Assembly: GCA_900315605.1 (NCBI GenBank)
Contig: OMZU01000015.1
Coordinates: 1 to 34,088 of the forward strand
Reading direction: 5' to 3'
DNA: 34,088 bases
DNA from: an uncultured Eubacteriales bacterium
GTDB taxonomy: Bacteria > Bacillota > Clostridia > Oscillospirales > Acutalibacteraceae
How positions within the stretch are numbered: the stretch's first letter is position 1; each line of letters begins with the position of its first letter. Shown here one piece after another: positions 1 to 8,348 of the stretch. Below the pieces are notes generated by a model, which was given only the letters and a program-made list of their open reading frames with translations, was not told the DNA's origin and did no database searches. Made by a program: the position numbers and the translations under genes.

Positions 1-112
1 ATAAAAGCCTGCCTTTCGGCTGCTTCACGCCAAATCTACACTGTCATTTTAAAGTTGTTCATCTTAGCGTACGCAAAATAAGTTTTTGCACAGTCTGAAA
101 GGATGATTATTT

Positions 113-535
113 ATGGAGCGTGATGTGCCTCCAAGCCGTAGTGATGATTATCACGTGAATTGTGATCCTAATTGTCCGGGTAACGGCTTTTTTATTTTTT
201 CAAATGCAAACTCTTTGTTGAGCGATAATTGCGGCAACGATAAAGAAATCAATAATAAGCCCGACAAGAAAATAAATCCTGCTTTAAGATTTAAAAGCAT
301 GGTTTTTTATCTTTTTTACGGTGCTGCTATTGCTTTTCTTGCTTTGTTTATTTTGGGTTGCGTTGCTTATTTTTTTATTAACCCCGCTGTCGCCTTTATT
401 GCTGTCGGTTCTTTTTTTCTTATTTTTACTTGTATTTTTATTGTATATTTTATTGGTCACAAAAATGATAAGCATATCATTATTGATAAGATCTTTGATA
501 TTATCAAGGGGTTGCTTAGCAAATTGGGTTTTTGA
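113..535 (+). CDS. Hypothetical small membrane protein with two TM segments
   Basis: Protein of 140 residues that I do not recognise. The first ~60 residues are hydrophilic and Asn/Asp-rich, with two cysteines close together (CDPNC). Two strongly hydrophobic segments follow (about residues 64-88 and 91-113), then a short amphipathic, Lys/Ile-rich C-terminal helix. This suggests a small inner-membrane protein with a soluble N-terminal tail. The start is supported by an AAAGGATG ribosome-binding site about 9 nt upstream of the ATG. A clear intrinsic terminator follows the stop, so it is probably a single-gene transcript. Codon use is T-rich compared with the neighbours. No function can be assigned. 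Confidence 0.6.
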   Translation: MERDVPPSRSDDYHVNCDPNCPGNGFFIFSNANSLLSDNCGNDKEINNKPDKKINPALRFKSMVFYLFYGAAIAFLALFILGCVAYFFINPAVAFIAVGSFFLIFTCIFIVYFIGHKNDKHIIIDKIFDIIKGLLSKLGF

Positions 536-551
536 TTTATAATTTTATTTT

Positions 552-582
552 GCCGTTTGATTTTTGTCAGACGGCTTTTTTT
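552..582 (+). terminator. Rho-independent terminator after the two-TM protein
   Basis: Stem GCCGTTTGA (552-560) pairs with TCAGACGGC (567-575) with one mismatch around a 6-nt loop, followed directly by seven T. It lies 16 nt after the stop codon of the preceding gene. Confidence 0.85.
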
Positions 583-845
583 AATTATATTTTTTTCGCT
601 GCGGCAGCGAAAGATATTTGCTCCGGGTCATCGCCCTGAAATACAAGTCACCCCTGTTCGGCAAGTCAGGCGGTAGATAACGGAAATATCGTACAAGAAT
701 ACACCCGCATTTTTTGCGGAGGTTTGTGGACAAGGTTGCTTTTTTCTGGTATCATAGATACAGATGATTTTTATAGGTTATAATTGTTAGGTGGTTTTAT
801 TATTGTTTATATTTTAATAGTGATTATATCTCGGAGGTGTCGAGC
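583..845 (+). other. Gene-free stretch with a small hairpin and a stop-free remnant
   Basis: No convincing gene. A GC-rich hairpin TTCGCTG-cgg-CAGCGAA lies at about 596-612. One plus-strand frame is open from about 636 to a TAA at 780-782, with protein-like composition but no start codon or ribosome-binding site, so it may be the 3' remnant of a lost gene. CGCA/TGCG short inverted arms occur at 708-720. The last ~60 bases are AT-rich and may hold the promoter of the next operon, but I see no good -35/-10 pair. Confidence 0.3.
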
Positions 846-1010
846 ATGAAACTCATACCGCTTAAAAAACAAAGTAAAAAAGCACAGAAGAAATACCATG
901 CTCTGAGGCGCAGGGACTGGAACGGCTTGAAGCCGACCACCGGAGTTGTTAAGAGCAAAAAGGTTTATGACAGAAAGAAACCGGGTAAGCCGGATAAAGA
1001 TTTTATTTGA
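846..1010 (+). CDS. Small basic protein, 54 aa
   Basis: A 54-codon gene starting at ATG 846 with a GGAGGT ribosome-binding site 7 nt upstream, ending at TGA 1008-1010. The product is very basic (many Lys/Arg), with a central WNGLKP segment and a YDRKKPGK tail. Small basic proteins of this pattern (KKxSKKAxKxYH...WNGxxPxT...YxRKK) recur in Clostridia, often in accessory regions; this recognition is from memory and the function is unknown. The charge suggests nucleic-acid or ribosome binding, but that is inference. The GNAT gene follows within a few nucleotides, so the two are probably co-transcribed. Confidence 0.65.
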   Translation: MKLIPLKKQSKKAQKKYHALRRRDWNGLKPTTGVVKSKKVYDRKKPGKPDKDFI

Positions 1011-1022
1011 TTGGTGAAAGTG

Positions 1023-1466
1023 ATGGATAGCTTTGAAGTGTTAAGAGCAGAAGAAACGTGGCAGTGTGCAGGAGCATACTCAGTCAGAGTTCAAGGAATG
1101 AACCGTCAGCATCATATCTCATTACAGGAGGAATTTGACGAGCATGACGGCGCAGAGAGCAAATACATCGTTCTGTTGGATGACACCTACCCGGTTGCTA
1201 CTTGCAGATTTTACGAACTGAACGCCGATTGTGTTCTGTTGGGACGCGTGGTTGTTCTTCCCGAATATAGGGGAAAACATCTCGGCGCAAGAGTTATCAA
1301 CGAAGCGGAGAAGTGGATCGCTGAGCTTGGCTATACCGAAATTTTTATAGACGCCAGATTGGAAGCGACAGGCTTTTATGAAAAACTCGGATATTCCAAA
1401 GCTGATGATAAAGTATTTAAAAGCTGGAAGTTTGACTGCAAAAGGATGCACAAAGCTGTGGAGTGA
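1023..1466 (+). CDS. GNAT-family N-acetyltransferase
   Basis: About 147 residues with the GNAT fold pattern. A substrate strand (YPVATCRFYEL) is followed by the core strand LLGRVVVLPEYRGKHLGARV, which carries the acetyl-CoA pyrophosphate-binding motif (R/Q-x-x-G-x-G/A, here YRGKHLGA). The C-terminal GFYEKLGYS motif is also typical. It should transfer acetyl from acetyl-CoA to an amine; the substrate is unknown. ATG 1023 is chosen because GGTGA lies 5 nt upstream; an in-frame TTG at 1011 is the alternative and would abut the preceding stop. The next gene starts 3 nt after this stop, indicating an operon. Confidence 0.85.
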   Translation: MDSFEVLRAEETWQCAGAYSVRVQGMNRQHHISLQEEFDEHDGAESKYIVLLDDTYPVATCRFYELNADCVLLGRVVVLPEYRGKHLGARVINEAEKWIAELGYTEIFIDARLEATGFYEKLGYSKADDKVFKSWKFDCKRMHKAVE

Positions 1467-1469
1467 AAT

Positions 1470-2156
1470 ATGATGTTCGGAAATTTTGTCATAAAAACAA
1501 AATCTGACCTGGTAAACGTGATCAACGAGTACGGATTTATTCCGTTCTTTGAAAACTCCATATCAGGTTTCTCAATTGAAGAACACATCTCGCCCGATTG
1601 CTGGTGGCACAGCGACACGGGGCAGTGGAGTGCGTGGGAATGGAAGGGACCCGTCATTAAGGAAACAGGCTGCGCCTACGGTAAATTCTTTGAGAAAAAG
1701 GCTTGCTATATCAGCCCTGAGTGGTTTCCTGATTTTGCAAACTACCGCCGTGACGGTTATGACTTTGACGCGCGGTATGATGACGGACTTGCGCCGTACC
1801 GAGATAAGCAGCTCTACGATTTAGTAGAAACCAACGCACCGATCATTTCAAAACAGCTAAAGCGGATCGGCAACTACAAAAAGGGCGGCAACAAAGGCTT
1901 TGATACTATCATCACACGCCTGCAGGCGCAGTGCTATGTGACTATCAGCGACTTTGTATATATGAAGGACAAATTTGGTAACCCATACGGCTGGGGAGTA
2001 GCGGAGTACTCCACGCCGGAGGTCTTTATGGGCGACGGCTTCAAGGATAAAGTCTATAGCTGTTCTCCCGAAGAATCCTATGAAAAGCTTTTGGAGCATT
2101 TTTGCAAATTGTTTCCAAATGAAGATATAAAGCATATCAAAAAAATTATAAAATAG
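1470..2156 (+). CDS. AlkZ-related family protein (putative)
   Basis: Protein of 228 residues, soluble and rich in aromatic residues. Its highly patterned stretches (WEWKGPVI, CAYGKFFEKKACYIS, EWFPDFANYRRDGYDFDARYDDG, YGWGVAEYSTPE) match my memory of a widespread Firmicutes family labelled AlkZ-related, after the DNA glycosylase AlkZ/YcaQ. A Q-A-Q triplet in ITRLQAQCYVTISDF recalls the catalytic Q-x-Q of AlkZ, but its position in the fold cannot be verified here. DNA repair is therefore only a suggestion. The ATG at 1470 follows GGAGTGA, which overlaps the end of the GNAT gene; ATG 1473 is equally possible. It is co-directional with the GNAT and PPOX genes and probably shares their transcript. 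Confidence 0.7.
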   Translation: MMFGNFVIKTKSDLVNVINEYGFIPFFENSISGFSIEEHISPDCWWHSDTGQWSAWEWKGPVIKETGCAYGKFFEKKACYISPEWFPDFANYRRDGYDFDARYDDGLAPYRDKQLYDLVETNAPIISKQLKRIGNYKKGGNKGFDTIITRLQAQCYVTISDFVYMKDKFGNPYGWGVAEYSTPEVFMGDGFKDKVYSCSPEESYEKLLEHFCKLFPNEDIKHIKKIIK

Positions 2157-2167
2157 GAGAGATTCAA

Positions 2168-2560
2168 ATGAGTAAAGTAAATGATTTTTTAAAAGAAACA
2201 GGCGTATTCTTTTTAGCAACAACGGATGGTAATCAACCCAAGCTCCGTCCTCTCGGCGCGCATATGGAGGTTGACGGCAAAATCATTTTCGGCGTAGGCG
2301 ATTTCAAGAATGTCTACAAGCAGATGCTTGCAAACCCTCTTGTTGAGATCGTTGCCTGCAAGCCTGACGGTCACTGGCTGCGCTACACAGGCAAGGCAGT
2401 TTTTGAAACCGATCACAGCTATGCCGAGCAAATAATTAAAGAGTCGGGACTTGAAGCTATTTACAACGAGCAGACAGGAAACAAGCTGATGACCTTCCAC
2501 TTGGAGGACGCGACGGCAGTGGATATCGCTGTTATGGGAGAGGGAGAGAATCTTCTGTAA
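2168..2560 (+). CDS. Pyridoxamine 5'-phosphate oxidase-family flavin-binding protein
   Basis: Protein of 130 residues with the split-barrel flavoprotein pattern of the small PPOX-like family. The N-terminal VNDFLKETGVFFLATTDGNQPKLRPLG contains the beta-hairpin and P-x-x-R-P-L-G FMN/substrate-contact region, followed by KIIFGVGDFKNVYKQMLANPLVEIVAC and WLRYTGKAVFE. Such proteins bind FMN or F420-like cofactors and often act as small reductases; the substrate is unknown. AGGAGA lies 7-12 nt before the ATG. It ends the small accessory operon. The frame remains open for 40 codons after its TAA (see the next entry). Confidence 0.85.
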   Translation: MSKVNDFLKETGVFFLATTDGNQPKLRPLGAHMEVDGKIIFGVGDFKNVYKQMLANPLVEIVACKPDGHWLRYTGKAVFETDHSYAEQIIKESGLEAIYNEQTGNKLMTFHLEDATAVDIAVMGEGENLL

Positions 2561-2683
2561 AACATAATCAAATACATAATAAAAGCCAATGGCGAAACAA
2601 TAATCTTCAGCGGCGATTTGTCTGAAATAAACGTTTCGCTCGAAGCCGAAGACAAGATCATTTTGTATACAGATTTTGTCTAA
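2561..2683 (+). pseudogene. In-frame open extension after the PPOX stop; probable gene remnant
   Basis: Directly after the TAA of the PPOX gene the same frame stays open for 40 codons to TAA 2681-2683. It encodes a protein-like, acidic and beta-rich segment (for example NGETIIFSGDLSEINVSL). There is no ATG/GTG/TTG start at its beginning and no ribosome-binding site. It may be the 3' end of a gene whose front is lost, or a C-terminal domain cut off by a nonsense change. A further short ATG frame (2710-2745) is too small to call. Confidence 0.3.
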
Positions 2684-2743
2684 GCTAAGGAGAACACGTA
2701 TCGCAGAAATGATTTACATACCCGAATTATGCGGTATTGCATA

Positions 2744-2784
2744 AAAAATCCACATGTCGGTTTGCTGCCGTCATGTGGATTTTT
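2744..2784. terminator. Bidirectional intrinsic terminator
   Basis: Perfect 13-bp inverted repeat AAAAATCCACATG (2744-2756) / CATGTGGATTTTT (2772-2784) with a 15-nt loop. It has A-rich and T-rich flanks, so it can terminate the plus-strand accessory operon and the minus-strand sstT transcript. The sequence just before it (about 2724-2740) matches half of a palindromic repeat also found near 23071 and 27920. Confidence 0.8.
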
Positions 2785-2892
2785 ATATTTAGTGAGCTAC
2801 AATAATTATAATAAAATCGGATCATTATTTATCCGGTCTGGAACTCACGTGTTTTTTTTTATTGATTTCTTCCCGACCAAAAATGTCCGGTG

Positions 2893-4167
2893 TCAATTGA
2901 AGTAAGTTTTTCCTGTTCCGCCGAGGAAGGTGGGGAGGCTTTTGCCTTCTTTTTTCCATTGGGCATATTCCGCTGTGGCGGTGAAGAGCACGTCGCCCGA
3001 GGAGTTTATCGCGGTTTCCATGCTGTCTTGGATAACGCCGATTATGAAGCCTACGCCTACGACCTGCATCGAGACTGAATCCGGGATCCCGAACAGCGAG
3101 CACGCCATTGGTATCAGCAGCAGCGAGCCGCCGGTCACGCCCGACGAGCCGCACGCCGCGAGCGACGAGATGAACGACAGCAGAAGAGCTGTGGGAAGCG
3201 AAACCTCGATTCCGAGGGTGTTGGCGGTGGCAAGGGTCATTATCGTGATTGTTACCGCCGCTCCGTCCATATTTATTGTTGAGCCGAGGGGGATCGAGAC
3301 CGAGTACATGTCGCGGTCAAGCCCGAGCTTTTCGCACAGGCTCATGTTTACCGGGATGTTTGCCGCCGAGCTTCGGGTGAAAAACGCAGTGAGTCCGCTT
3401 TCTCTCAGGCAGCGAAGCACAAGAGGATAGGGATTTGTTCTGAGGGTGAGGGCTACGATCAGCGGATTGAGCACCAGCGCGACTGTCAGCATTGTTCCCA
3501 CCAAGAGCAGCATGAGCCGTCCGTAGGTGACAAAGATATCAAAGCCGCTTTCATGGACTGCGGTGTATACCAGACCCATGATACCAAACGGCGCAAGGTT
3601 GATTATCCAGCGCACAACCTGGGTCACGGCGTCGGAGAGGTTGCGCGTCATTTCGCGTGTGGCTTCGGAGGCAAAGCGTTTGAGCGCGAGACCGATTATC
3701 ACAGCCCAAAAGAGTATGCCGAGATAGTTGCCGGTCGAGATCGCCTCGATTGGGTTTGCGATCACGCTTGTCAGCAGCCCGGTCACGATTTGGGAGAGCC
3801 CGTCGGGAGGGGTCGCCTGAGAGGTCGTCAGGGTCTCTGACAGAGTTATGGTCTGCGGAAACAAAAAGCTTGCCGACACCGCGGCAAAAGAGGCGAGGTA
3901 GGTTGAAAACAAATAGAGAAAAACCACCAGCGCGAATCGTCGGTCGAGCTGTGCGGATTTTTGGCACAGAGAGCTTGACACCAGCACCGCGACCAAAAGC
4001 GGCGCGATCGCCTTGAGTGCGCCCACAAAAAGTGTTCCGGGCATTGACAGCCATTCTGCCCCGGGAAAAATCAGCGCGAGTGCGGCTCCGAGGACGATAC
4101 CGATTATGATCCGCACGATCAAGCCGGTGTTGTTGTAGGTGTTGATTATTTTTTTGAAGATCGTCAT
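2893..4167 (-). CDS. sstT: Na+/serine-threonine symporter SstT
   Basis: Protein of 424 residues, close to the ~414 of E. coli SstT, of the dicarboxylate/amino acid:cation symporter (DAACS) family. It is a polytopic membrane protein with about eight TM segments and two re-entrant hairpins. Diagnostic stretches are the serine-rich hairpin FFTRSSAANIPVN, the SIPLGSTINMDGAA segment of the Na+/substrate site, and the second hairpin SLAACGSSGVTGGSLLL before IGVIQDSMETAINSSGD, all very typical of SstT. It imports L-serine and L-threonine with Na+. On the minus strand a GGAGGG ribosome-binding site precedes the ATG by about 6 nt, and an extended -10 promoter lies just upstream. It is a single gene ending at the shared bidirectional terminator. 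Confidence 0.93.
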   Translation of the reverse strand: MTIFKKIINTYNNTGLIVRIIIGIVLGAALALIFPGAEWLSMPGTLFVGALKAIAPLLVAVLVSSSLCQKSAQLDRRFALVVFLYLFSTYLASFAAVSASFLFPQTITLSETLTTSQATPPDGLSQIVTGLLTSVIANPIEAISTGNYLGILFWAVIIGLALKRFASEATREMTRNLSDAVTQVVRWIINLAPFGIMGLVYTAVHESGFDIFVTYGRLMLLLVGTMLTVALVLNPLIVALTLRTNPYPLVLRCLRESGLTAFFTRSSAANIPVNMSLCEKLGLDRDMYSVSIPLGSTINMDGAAVTITIMTLATANTLGIEVSLPTALLLSFISSLAACGSSGVTGGSLLLIPMACSLFGIPDSVSMQVVGVGFIIGVIQDSMETAINSSGDVLFTATAEYAQWKKEGKSLPTFLGGTGKTYFN

Positions 4168-4196
4168 ATTCTCCCTCCGAAACAGTCGATAAATGT

Positions 4197-4205
4197 ATTA
4201 TAGCA
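4197..4205 (-). promoter_or_regulatory. Extended -10 promoter element for sstT
   Basis: Reading the minus strand, TGC-TATAAT lies about 30 nt before the sstT start codon: a perfect -10 hexamer preceded by the TG of an extended -10. No good -35 hexamer is visible. Confidence 0.55.
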
Positions 4206-4333
4206 TACTTTTGAATATATGTATATAGGGCACCTCTAAAAATTCATAGCTGCCCATAGTCACAAATCTTTACGGCGTAGTTTTGCAGAGTGTTTTTATT
4301 GTGTTGCTGCGGCGTTTTGTGATGGCGCAAGGG

Positions 4334-4362
4334 TTGTCAAAGGCAGGGGGCGGTGCTATAAT
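4334..4362 (+). promoter_or_regulatory. SigA-type promoter of the NACHT operon
   Basis: TTGTCA (4334-4339), a 17-bp spacer and a perfect TATAAT (4357-4362) lie 34 nt before the ATG of the first NACHT gene. The layout suggests constitutive transcription. Confidence 0.7.
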
Positions 4363-4396
4363 TATAATGTTTTTGAAAAACAGAGGAGGAGAAAAG

Positions 4397-6277
4397 ATGA
4401 GCGAAAAGGATATTGCCGCGGTTGCGTATGAAAGCGGCGCGAAAAAGCTTGGGGAAGCTGCCGCTGACCGTGCGCTGAATTTTGTTATAGACAAGGTTCA
4501 GAAAAAATACGGCGAAAAGAAAATAGAGATCGGGACGGTTTTTGAACGATACCTTGAAAACGCGACTGAAAGGTTAAATCAGATCAAAACTATTGCGACC
4601 GGGATAAATCCCAGAAATATTATAGGAGAGAATGAGCTCTATATTAAAATTGGTGTGGATTTCAGGAACAATGAAATTGATACGTCGCGAGCGGAAAACC
4701 TGATCGAACACGGCAAGAATATAATGATCGTCGGCTCAGGCGGTGTGGGAAAGTCAATGCTCATGCGGTATTTATTCCTGAGAACTGCTTTTGACGGAGA
4801 TTATATCCCGGTTTTTGTTGAGCTCAGAAAGCTCAGCAGGCAGGAGGCAGGGAAAATATCAATTGAAAAGCTGATCGCGGACTGCATGGCTCAGTTTGAT
4901 GTTGAGCTTCCGGGAGACGAGTTTGTTTACAGCCTAAGGCTCGGAAAATATTTGTTTTTGTTCGACGGCTTTGACGAGATAAAAGAAACGCTTGCGCCGG
5001 AGTCTGCCGAAAAGCTTCAGGAGTTTTGCTCAAAATATCCTAACAACAGGTGCATTGTGACCTCGCGGCATGAGGAATTTTGTCATCCCTTGGAGACCTT
5101 TGTTGTTATGAAGTCAAAGCCTCTGAGTAAGGAGCAGGCGGTTGAGCTTGCTTCCAAATTCTGGGAAAAGGACGAGAAAACCGAGGAGTTTTGCAGGCAG
5201 CTTGAAACAGAGCTTTTTGAAAAGCACCAAAGCTTTGCCGAAAATCCGCTTTTGCTTTCGATGATGTTTTTGACATTTATGCGCAATCTCTCGATACCCG
5301 ATCACCTTGCGGATTTTTATAAAAAGGCGTATGAGGCATTATACAGTATTCACGATAATCATGACAAGGGCTTTTACCGCAGGGATTTTAAGTGCGAAAA
5401 GCTTGACGAGGAAGAATTCAGGCTTTTGTTCGCAAGATTTTGTTTTCAGACTTATTTTGATGATGAATATGAGTTTGAAGAATCAGAATTTGTTGATCTC
5501 ATAAAAAATAGCGCGGATTTCTTGGAGTTAGATATCAACCCGTGGGATTATCTTGAGGATTTGAAAAATGTGGTATGCTTGATCGTTAAGGACGGAAGCG
5601 TTTACAGATTTGCTCACCGTTCCTTTCAGACGTATTTTGCGGCAGTTTACACTGCGGAAAGGCTTGATGATGAAACGCAAAAGAGGGTTTTTAAGGATTT
5701 GCAGAGCGGAATAGGATCAGCTTTAGATTATAATAAAATTTTGATTAATTATTATGGTTACTTTGATTTGCTTAATCAAATTGAGCATGAGAAGTTTTTG
5801 AAGAACGCTTTTGAAGACAAACTCAGAAAATTCATGAAGGAAGCTTGCAACAGTGATGATCCGGATACATTCATACTAAAACAATGCTTTTGCGGTATTG
5901 GTATTGACCCTTATAATTTTACTTCTTTTTATCTTCTTACTGCCGGAGAGATATATACTTACTATTGTTACTTTATGCGGTATTATCTTAATAAAACAGT
6001 TTCAAAAACTGTTCTTTGTAAACCGGGCGTAAGCGAAATATGTAAAAGAATAGTAAAAGGAATGAAAAACGATAGAATCAAATTCTTACATATTGCTGAT
6101 TTTGATTATATAGATAATTCTGTTTATATTTCCGAATCGGAAAAGGAAGAACTGTATTCAAATATTGTTGAGTATATCGAAATACCTTTGTTTAGAGAAA
6201 AAGCTTTGGAGTGGTTGAAAAAGCTTGATGATGAACGGGCTGATTTGAAAAAGAAAGACTATAGAAAACGTCTTTGA
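4397..6277 (+). CDS. NACHT-family NTPase, copy A (bNACHT-like putative anti-phage protein)
   Basis: Protein of 626 residues. The N-terminal ~100 residues are helical and hydrophilic. Then comes a NACHT P-loop NTPase of the STAND class: Walker A GSGGVGKS (113-120), Walker B with the NACHT signature LFLFDGFDE (186-194), sensor VTSR (221-224), the AENPLLLSMM helix (281-290) and the winged-helix motif HRSFQTYFAAVY (407-418). The last ~190 residues have no recognised domain and would be the sensor. Bacterial NACHT proteins of this layout are known anti-phage NLR-like proteins that switch on NTP binding and oligomerisation; anti-phage action here is inference. ATG 4397 is preceded by GAGGAGG at 7 nt and aligns with the start of copy B; longer in-frame starts lack a ribosome-binding site. 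The last third of the gene is markedly AT-richer than the core, suggesting a swapped module. Copy B follows 22 nt later. Confidence 0.85.
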   Translation: MSEKDIAAVAYESGAKKLGEAAADRALNFVIDKVQKKYGEKKIEIGTVFERYLENATERLNQIKTIATGINPRNIIGENELYIKIGVDFRNNEIDTSRAENLIEHGKNIMIVGSGGVGKSMLMRYLFLRTAFDGDYIPVFVELRKLSRQEAGKISIEKLIADCMAQFDVELPGDEFVYSLRLGKYLFLFDGFDEIKETLAPESAEKLQEFCSKYPNNRCIVTSRHEEFCHPLETFVVMKSKPLSKEQAVELASKFWEKDEKTEEFCRQLETELFEKHQSFAENPLLLSMMFLTFMRNLSIPDHLADFYKKAYEALYSIHDNHDKGFYRRDFKCEKLDEEEFRLLFARFCFQTYFDDEYEFEESEFVDLIKNSADFLELDINPWDYLEDLKNVVCLIVKDGSVYRFAHRSFQTYFAAVYTAERLDDETQKRVFKDLQSGIGSALDYNKILINYYGYFDLLNQIEHEKFLKNAFEDKLRKFMKEACNSDDPDTFILKQCFCGIGIDPYNFTSFYLLTAGEIYTYYCYFMRYYLNKTVSKTVLCKPGVSEICKRIVKGMKNDRIKFLHIADFDYIDNSVYISESEKEELYSNIVEYIEIPLFREKALEWLKKLDDERADLKKKDYRKRL

Positions 6278-6299
6278 TTTTGTGAAAGGGGGAGTTTTG

Positions 6300-8189
6300 G
6301 TGAGCGAGGAGAAGAACGGAAAGGACTATTCTTCGGTCGCATTTGAGAGCGGCGCGAAAAAGCTTGGGGAGAATATTGCCAACCGTGCGCTTGATTATGT
6401 GGTCGATACGGTCAAAAAGCAGTTTCGCTTCAAAAAGGTTGAGCTGGGAACGGTGTTTTACAGATACCTTGAAAATGCCGCCGGGCGGTATAACAAGGTC
6501 AGGACGCTTGCGACCGGCAACGACCCAAGAAACATAATCGGCGAGAACGATATCTATGTCAAAATCGGCGTTGGCTACAACAAGCAGGAGCTTGACACCT
6601 CGTCGGTCGAGAACCTGACCGCGGTCAGCAAAAACATTGTGATAATCGGCACGGGCGGCGTCGGTAAGTCGATGCTCATGCGGTATTTGTTCCTAAACAC
6701 TGCGTATGAGGGCGGGCTTGTCCCGGTGCTGGTCGAGCTGAGAAAGGTCGGCTTGCAGAAAGCCGGGAGCGTTTCGGTCGAGCGGCTGATCGAGGACTGC
6801 ATGGCGCAGTTTGACATCACGCTTCCGGAGGACGAATTTATCTACAGCCTGAGGCTCGGAAAGTACCTGTTTTTGTTCGACGGCTTTGACGAGGTCAAGG
6901 AGGAGCTTGCGCCGGAGACTGCCGATAAGATACAGGAGTTTTGCTCAAAATATCCGAACAACAAATGCATTTTGACCTCGCGCCCGACGGAGGATCTTTC
7001 GCCGCTTGAGACCTTTACCCACATGAGGCTCAAGCATTTGAGCAAGGAGCAGGCGGTTGAGCTTGCCTCGAAAATCTGGAATAAGGACGAGAAAACCGAG
7101 GAGTTTTGCAGACAGCTTGACAGGGAGCTTTTTGAAAAGCACCAAAGCTTTGCCGAAAATCCGCTTTTGCTTTCGATGATGTTTTTGACGTTCATGCGCA
7201 ATCTTTCGATACCCGACCACCTTGCGGAGTTTTACGAAAAGGCGTACAGCGCGCTTTACAGCCTGCACGACAACCACGACAAGGGCTATTACCGCAGGGA
7301 TTTCAGGTGCGCGGGGCTGGACGAGCGGAGCTTTAAGCTGCTGTTTGCGCGGTTCTGCTTCCAGACCTGTTTGCATGAGGCTTATGAGTTCAGGGAAGCC
7401 GAGATCTTGGGGCTTTTGCGGAAATGCGCCGAGCATTTGGGCTGCGATATCGACGAGCGCGACTATTTGACGGACTTGAAAAAGGCGGTCTGTATGATCG
7501 TTGAGGACGGCAACGAGTACAAGTTCTCGCACCGTTCGTTCCAGTCATATTTCGCGGCGGTCTACGCCTCGGAAAGGCTAAGCGACGAGCAGCAGAAGAA
7601 GCTGTTCAAGGACTTGCTGAGCAACAGCGCGAACTATCATTACGAGAGCCTGTTTGATTTGCTGGATCAGATCGAGCACGAAAGGTTTACCGAAAACGCG
7701 CTGGAGGACGGGCTTAGAGAGCTGCAAAAGGTTGCAGACGCGCAAGACGAACCGGAAAAGTTCTTGCTTACTCAGATGTTCAAGGGGCTTTATCAAACGC
7801 TGTGGAACGAGGACGCGGTCATCCACTTTGAGATCAACAGGAAAAACGGGCGGTATAATTACGAGCTGCTTTATAATTTTATGCTTTACGCTTCGGACGA
7901 AAGGTATATCGACGAGGACGTTGATTTGACGTTGGTGGGGATTTTTATCAGGGAGCTGTCGCCCGAATACTGCGAGGGCTTTCCGCTGAAAAAGATCGCT
8001 GAGGGCTTGCAGTTTGAGGGCGTTGACCGCAGCGAGAAATTCTCGGTGGAACTGAAGAAGGAGTTTTATAACGCGCTGATAAAATACCGGGGTATCACGA
8101 AGCTGCGTGCGGATATACGCGGCTGGCTGGGAGAGCTGGACAGAAAGAGAGCGGAGCTTGCACAGCCGGATTTTATTGACAGCCTTTGA
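6300..8189 (+). CDS. NACHT-family NTPase, copy B (bNACHT-like paralog)
   Basis: Protein of 629 residues, paralogous to the preceding gene over about the first 425 residues: Walker A GTGGVGKS (117-124), Walker B FLFDGFDE, LTSR sensor, AENPLLLSMM and HRSFQSYFAAVY. The GTG start at 6300 is chosen because it aligns with the start of copy A and follows AAGGGGGAG at about 6 nt; an in-frame GTG at 6282 has no such site. After the winged-helix motif the two proteins diverge, apart from a short FDLLDQIEHE segment, so the C-terminal ~190 residues are probably an alternative ligand- or phage-sensing region. GC content is higher and more even than in copy A, implying separate histories or a unidirectional sequence exchange. 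It is co-transcribed with copy A and ends at a nested inverted repeat. Confidence 0.85.
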   Translation: MSEEKNGKDYSSVAFESGAKKLGENIANRALDYVVDTVKKQFRFKKVELGTVFYRYLENAAGRYNKVRTLATGNDPRNIIGENDIYVKIGVGYNKQELDTSSVENLTAVSKNIVIIGTGGVGKSMLMRYLFLNTAYEGGLVPVLVELRKVGLQKAGSVSVERLIEDCMAQFDITLPEDEFIYSLRLGKYLFLFDGFDEVKEELAPETADKIQEFCSKYPNNKCILTSRPTEDLSPLETFTHMRLKHLSKEQAVELASKIWNKDEKTEEFCRQLDRELFEKHQSFAENPLLLSMMFLTFMRNLSIPDHLAEFYEKAYSALYSLHDNHDKGYYRRDFRCAGLDERSFKLLFARFCFQTCLHEAYEFREAEILGLLRKCAEHLGCDIDERDYLTDLKKAVCMIVEDGNEYKFSHRSFQSYFAAVYASERLSDEQQKKLFKDLLSNSANYHYESLFDLLDQIEHERFTENALEDGLRELQKVADAQDEPEKFLLTQMFKGLYQTLWNEDAVIHFEINRKNGRYNYELLYNFMLYASDERYIDEDVDLTLVGIFIRELSPEYCEGFPLKKIAEGLQFEGVDRSEKFSVELKKEFYNALIKYRGITKLRADIRGWLGELDRKRAELAQPDFIDSL

Positions 8190-8198
8190 TAAAAAAAG

Positions 8199-8279
8199 AA
8201 AAACTATCAGAGAGCTTTTTCAATCAATCGTTTCGCTCTAAATGATTGATTGAGGATAGATATTTTCTTGATAGTTTTT
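8199..8279. terminator. Nested double inverted repeat, terminator-like
   Basis: Outer arms AAAAACTATCA (8199-8209) / TGATAGTTTTT (8269-8279), and a perfect 10-bp inner hairpin TCAATCAATC (8220-8229) / GATTGATTGA (8244-8253). T-runs follow the outer right arm and A-runs precede the left arm, so it could terminate in both directions. It lies 10 nt after the stop of NACHT copy B. Confidence 0.65.
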
Positions 8280-8348
8280 TCTGTATAGTTTCTTTAAGTA
8301 TAGATTGCGGCGGTTTTGTCGGATTCTGGACAGCGGAATTTTAGGCTT

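Noticed and set aside
1-112. 3' end of an upstream gene at the window edge
   Set aside because: No frame shows protein-like content long enough to call; only a short AGCC/GGCT inverted pair is seen.
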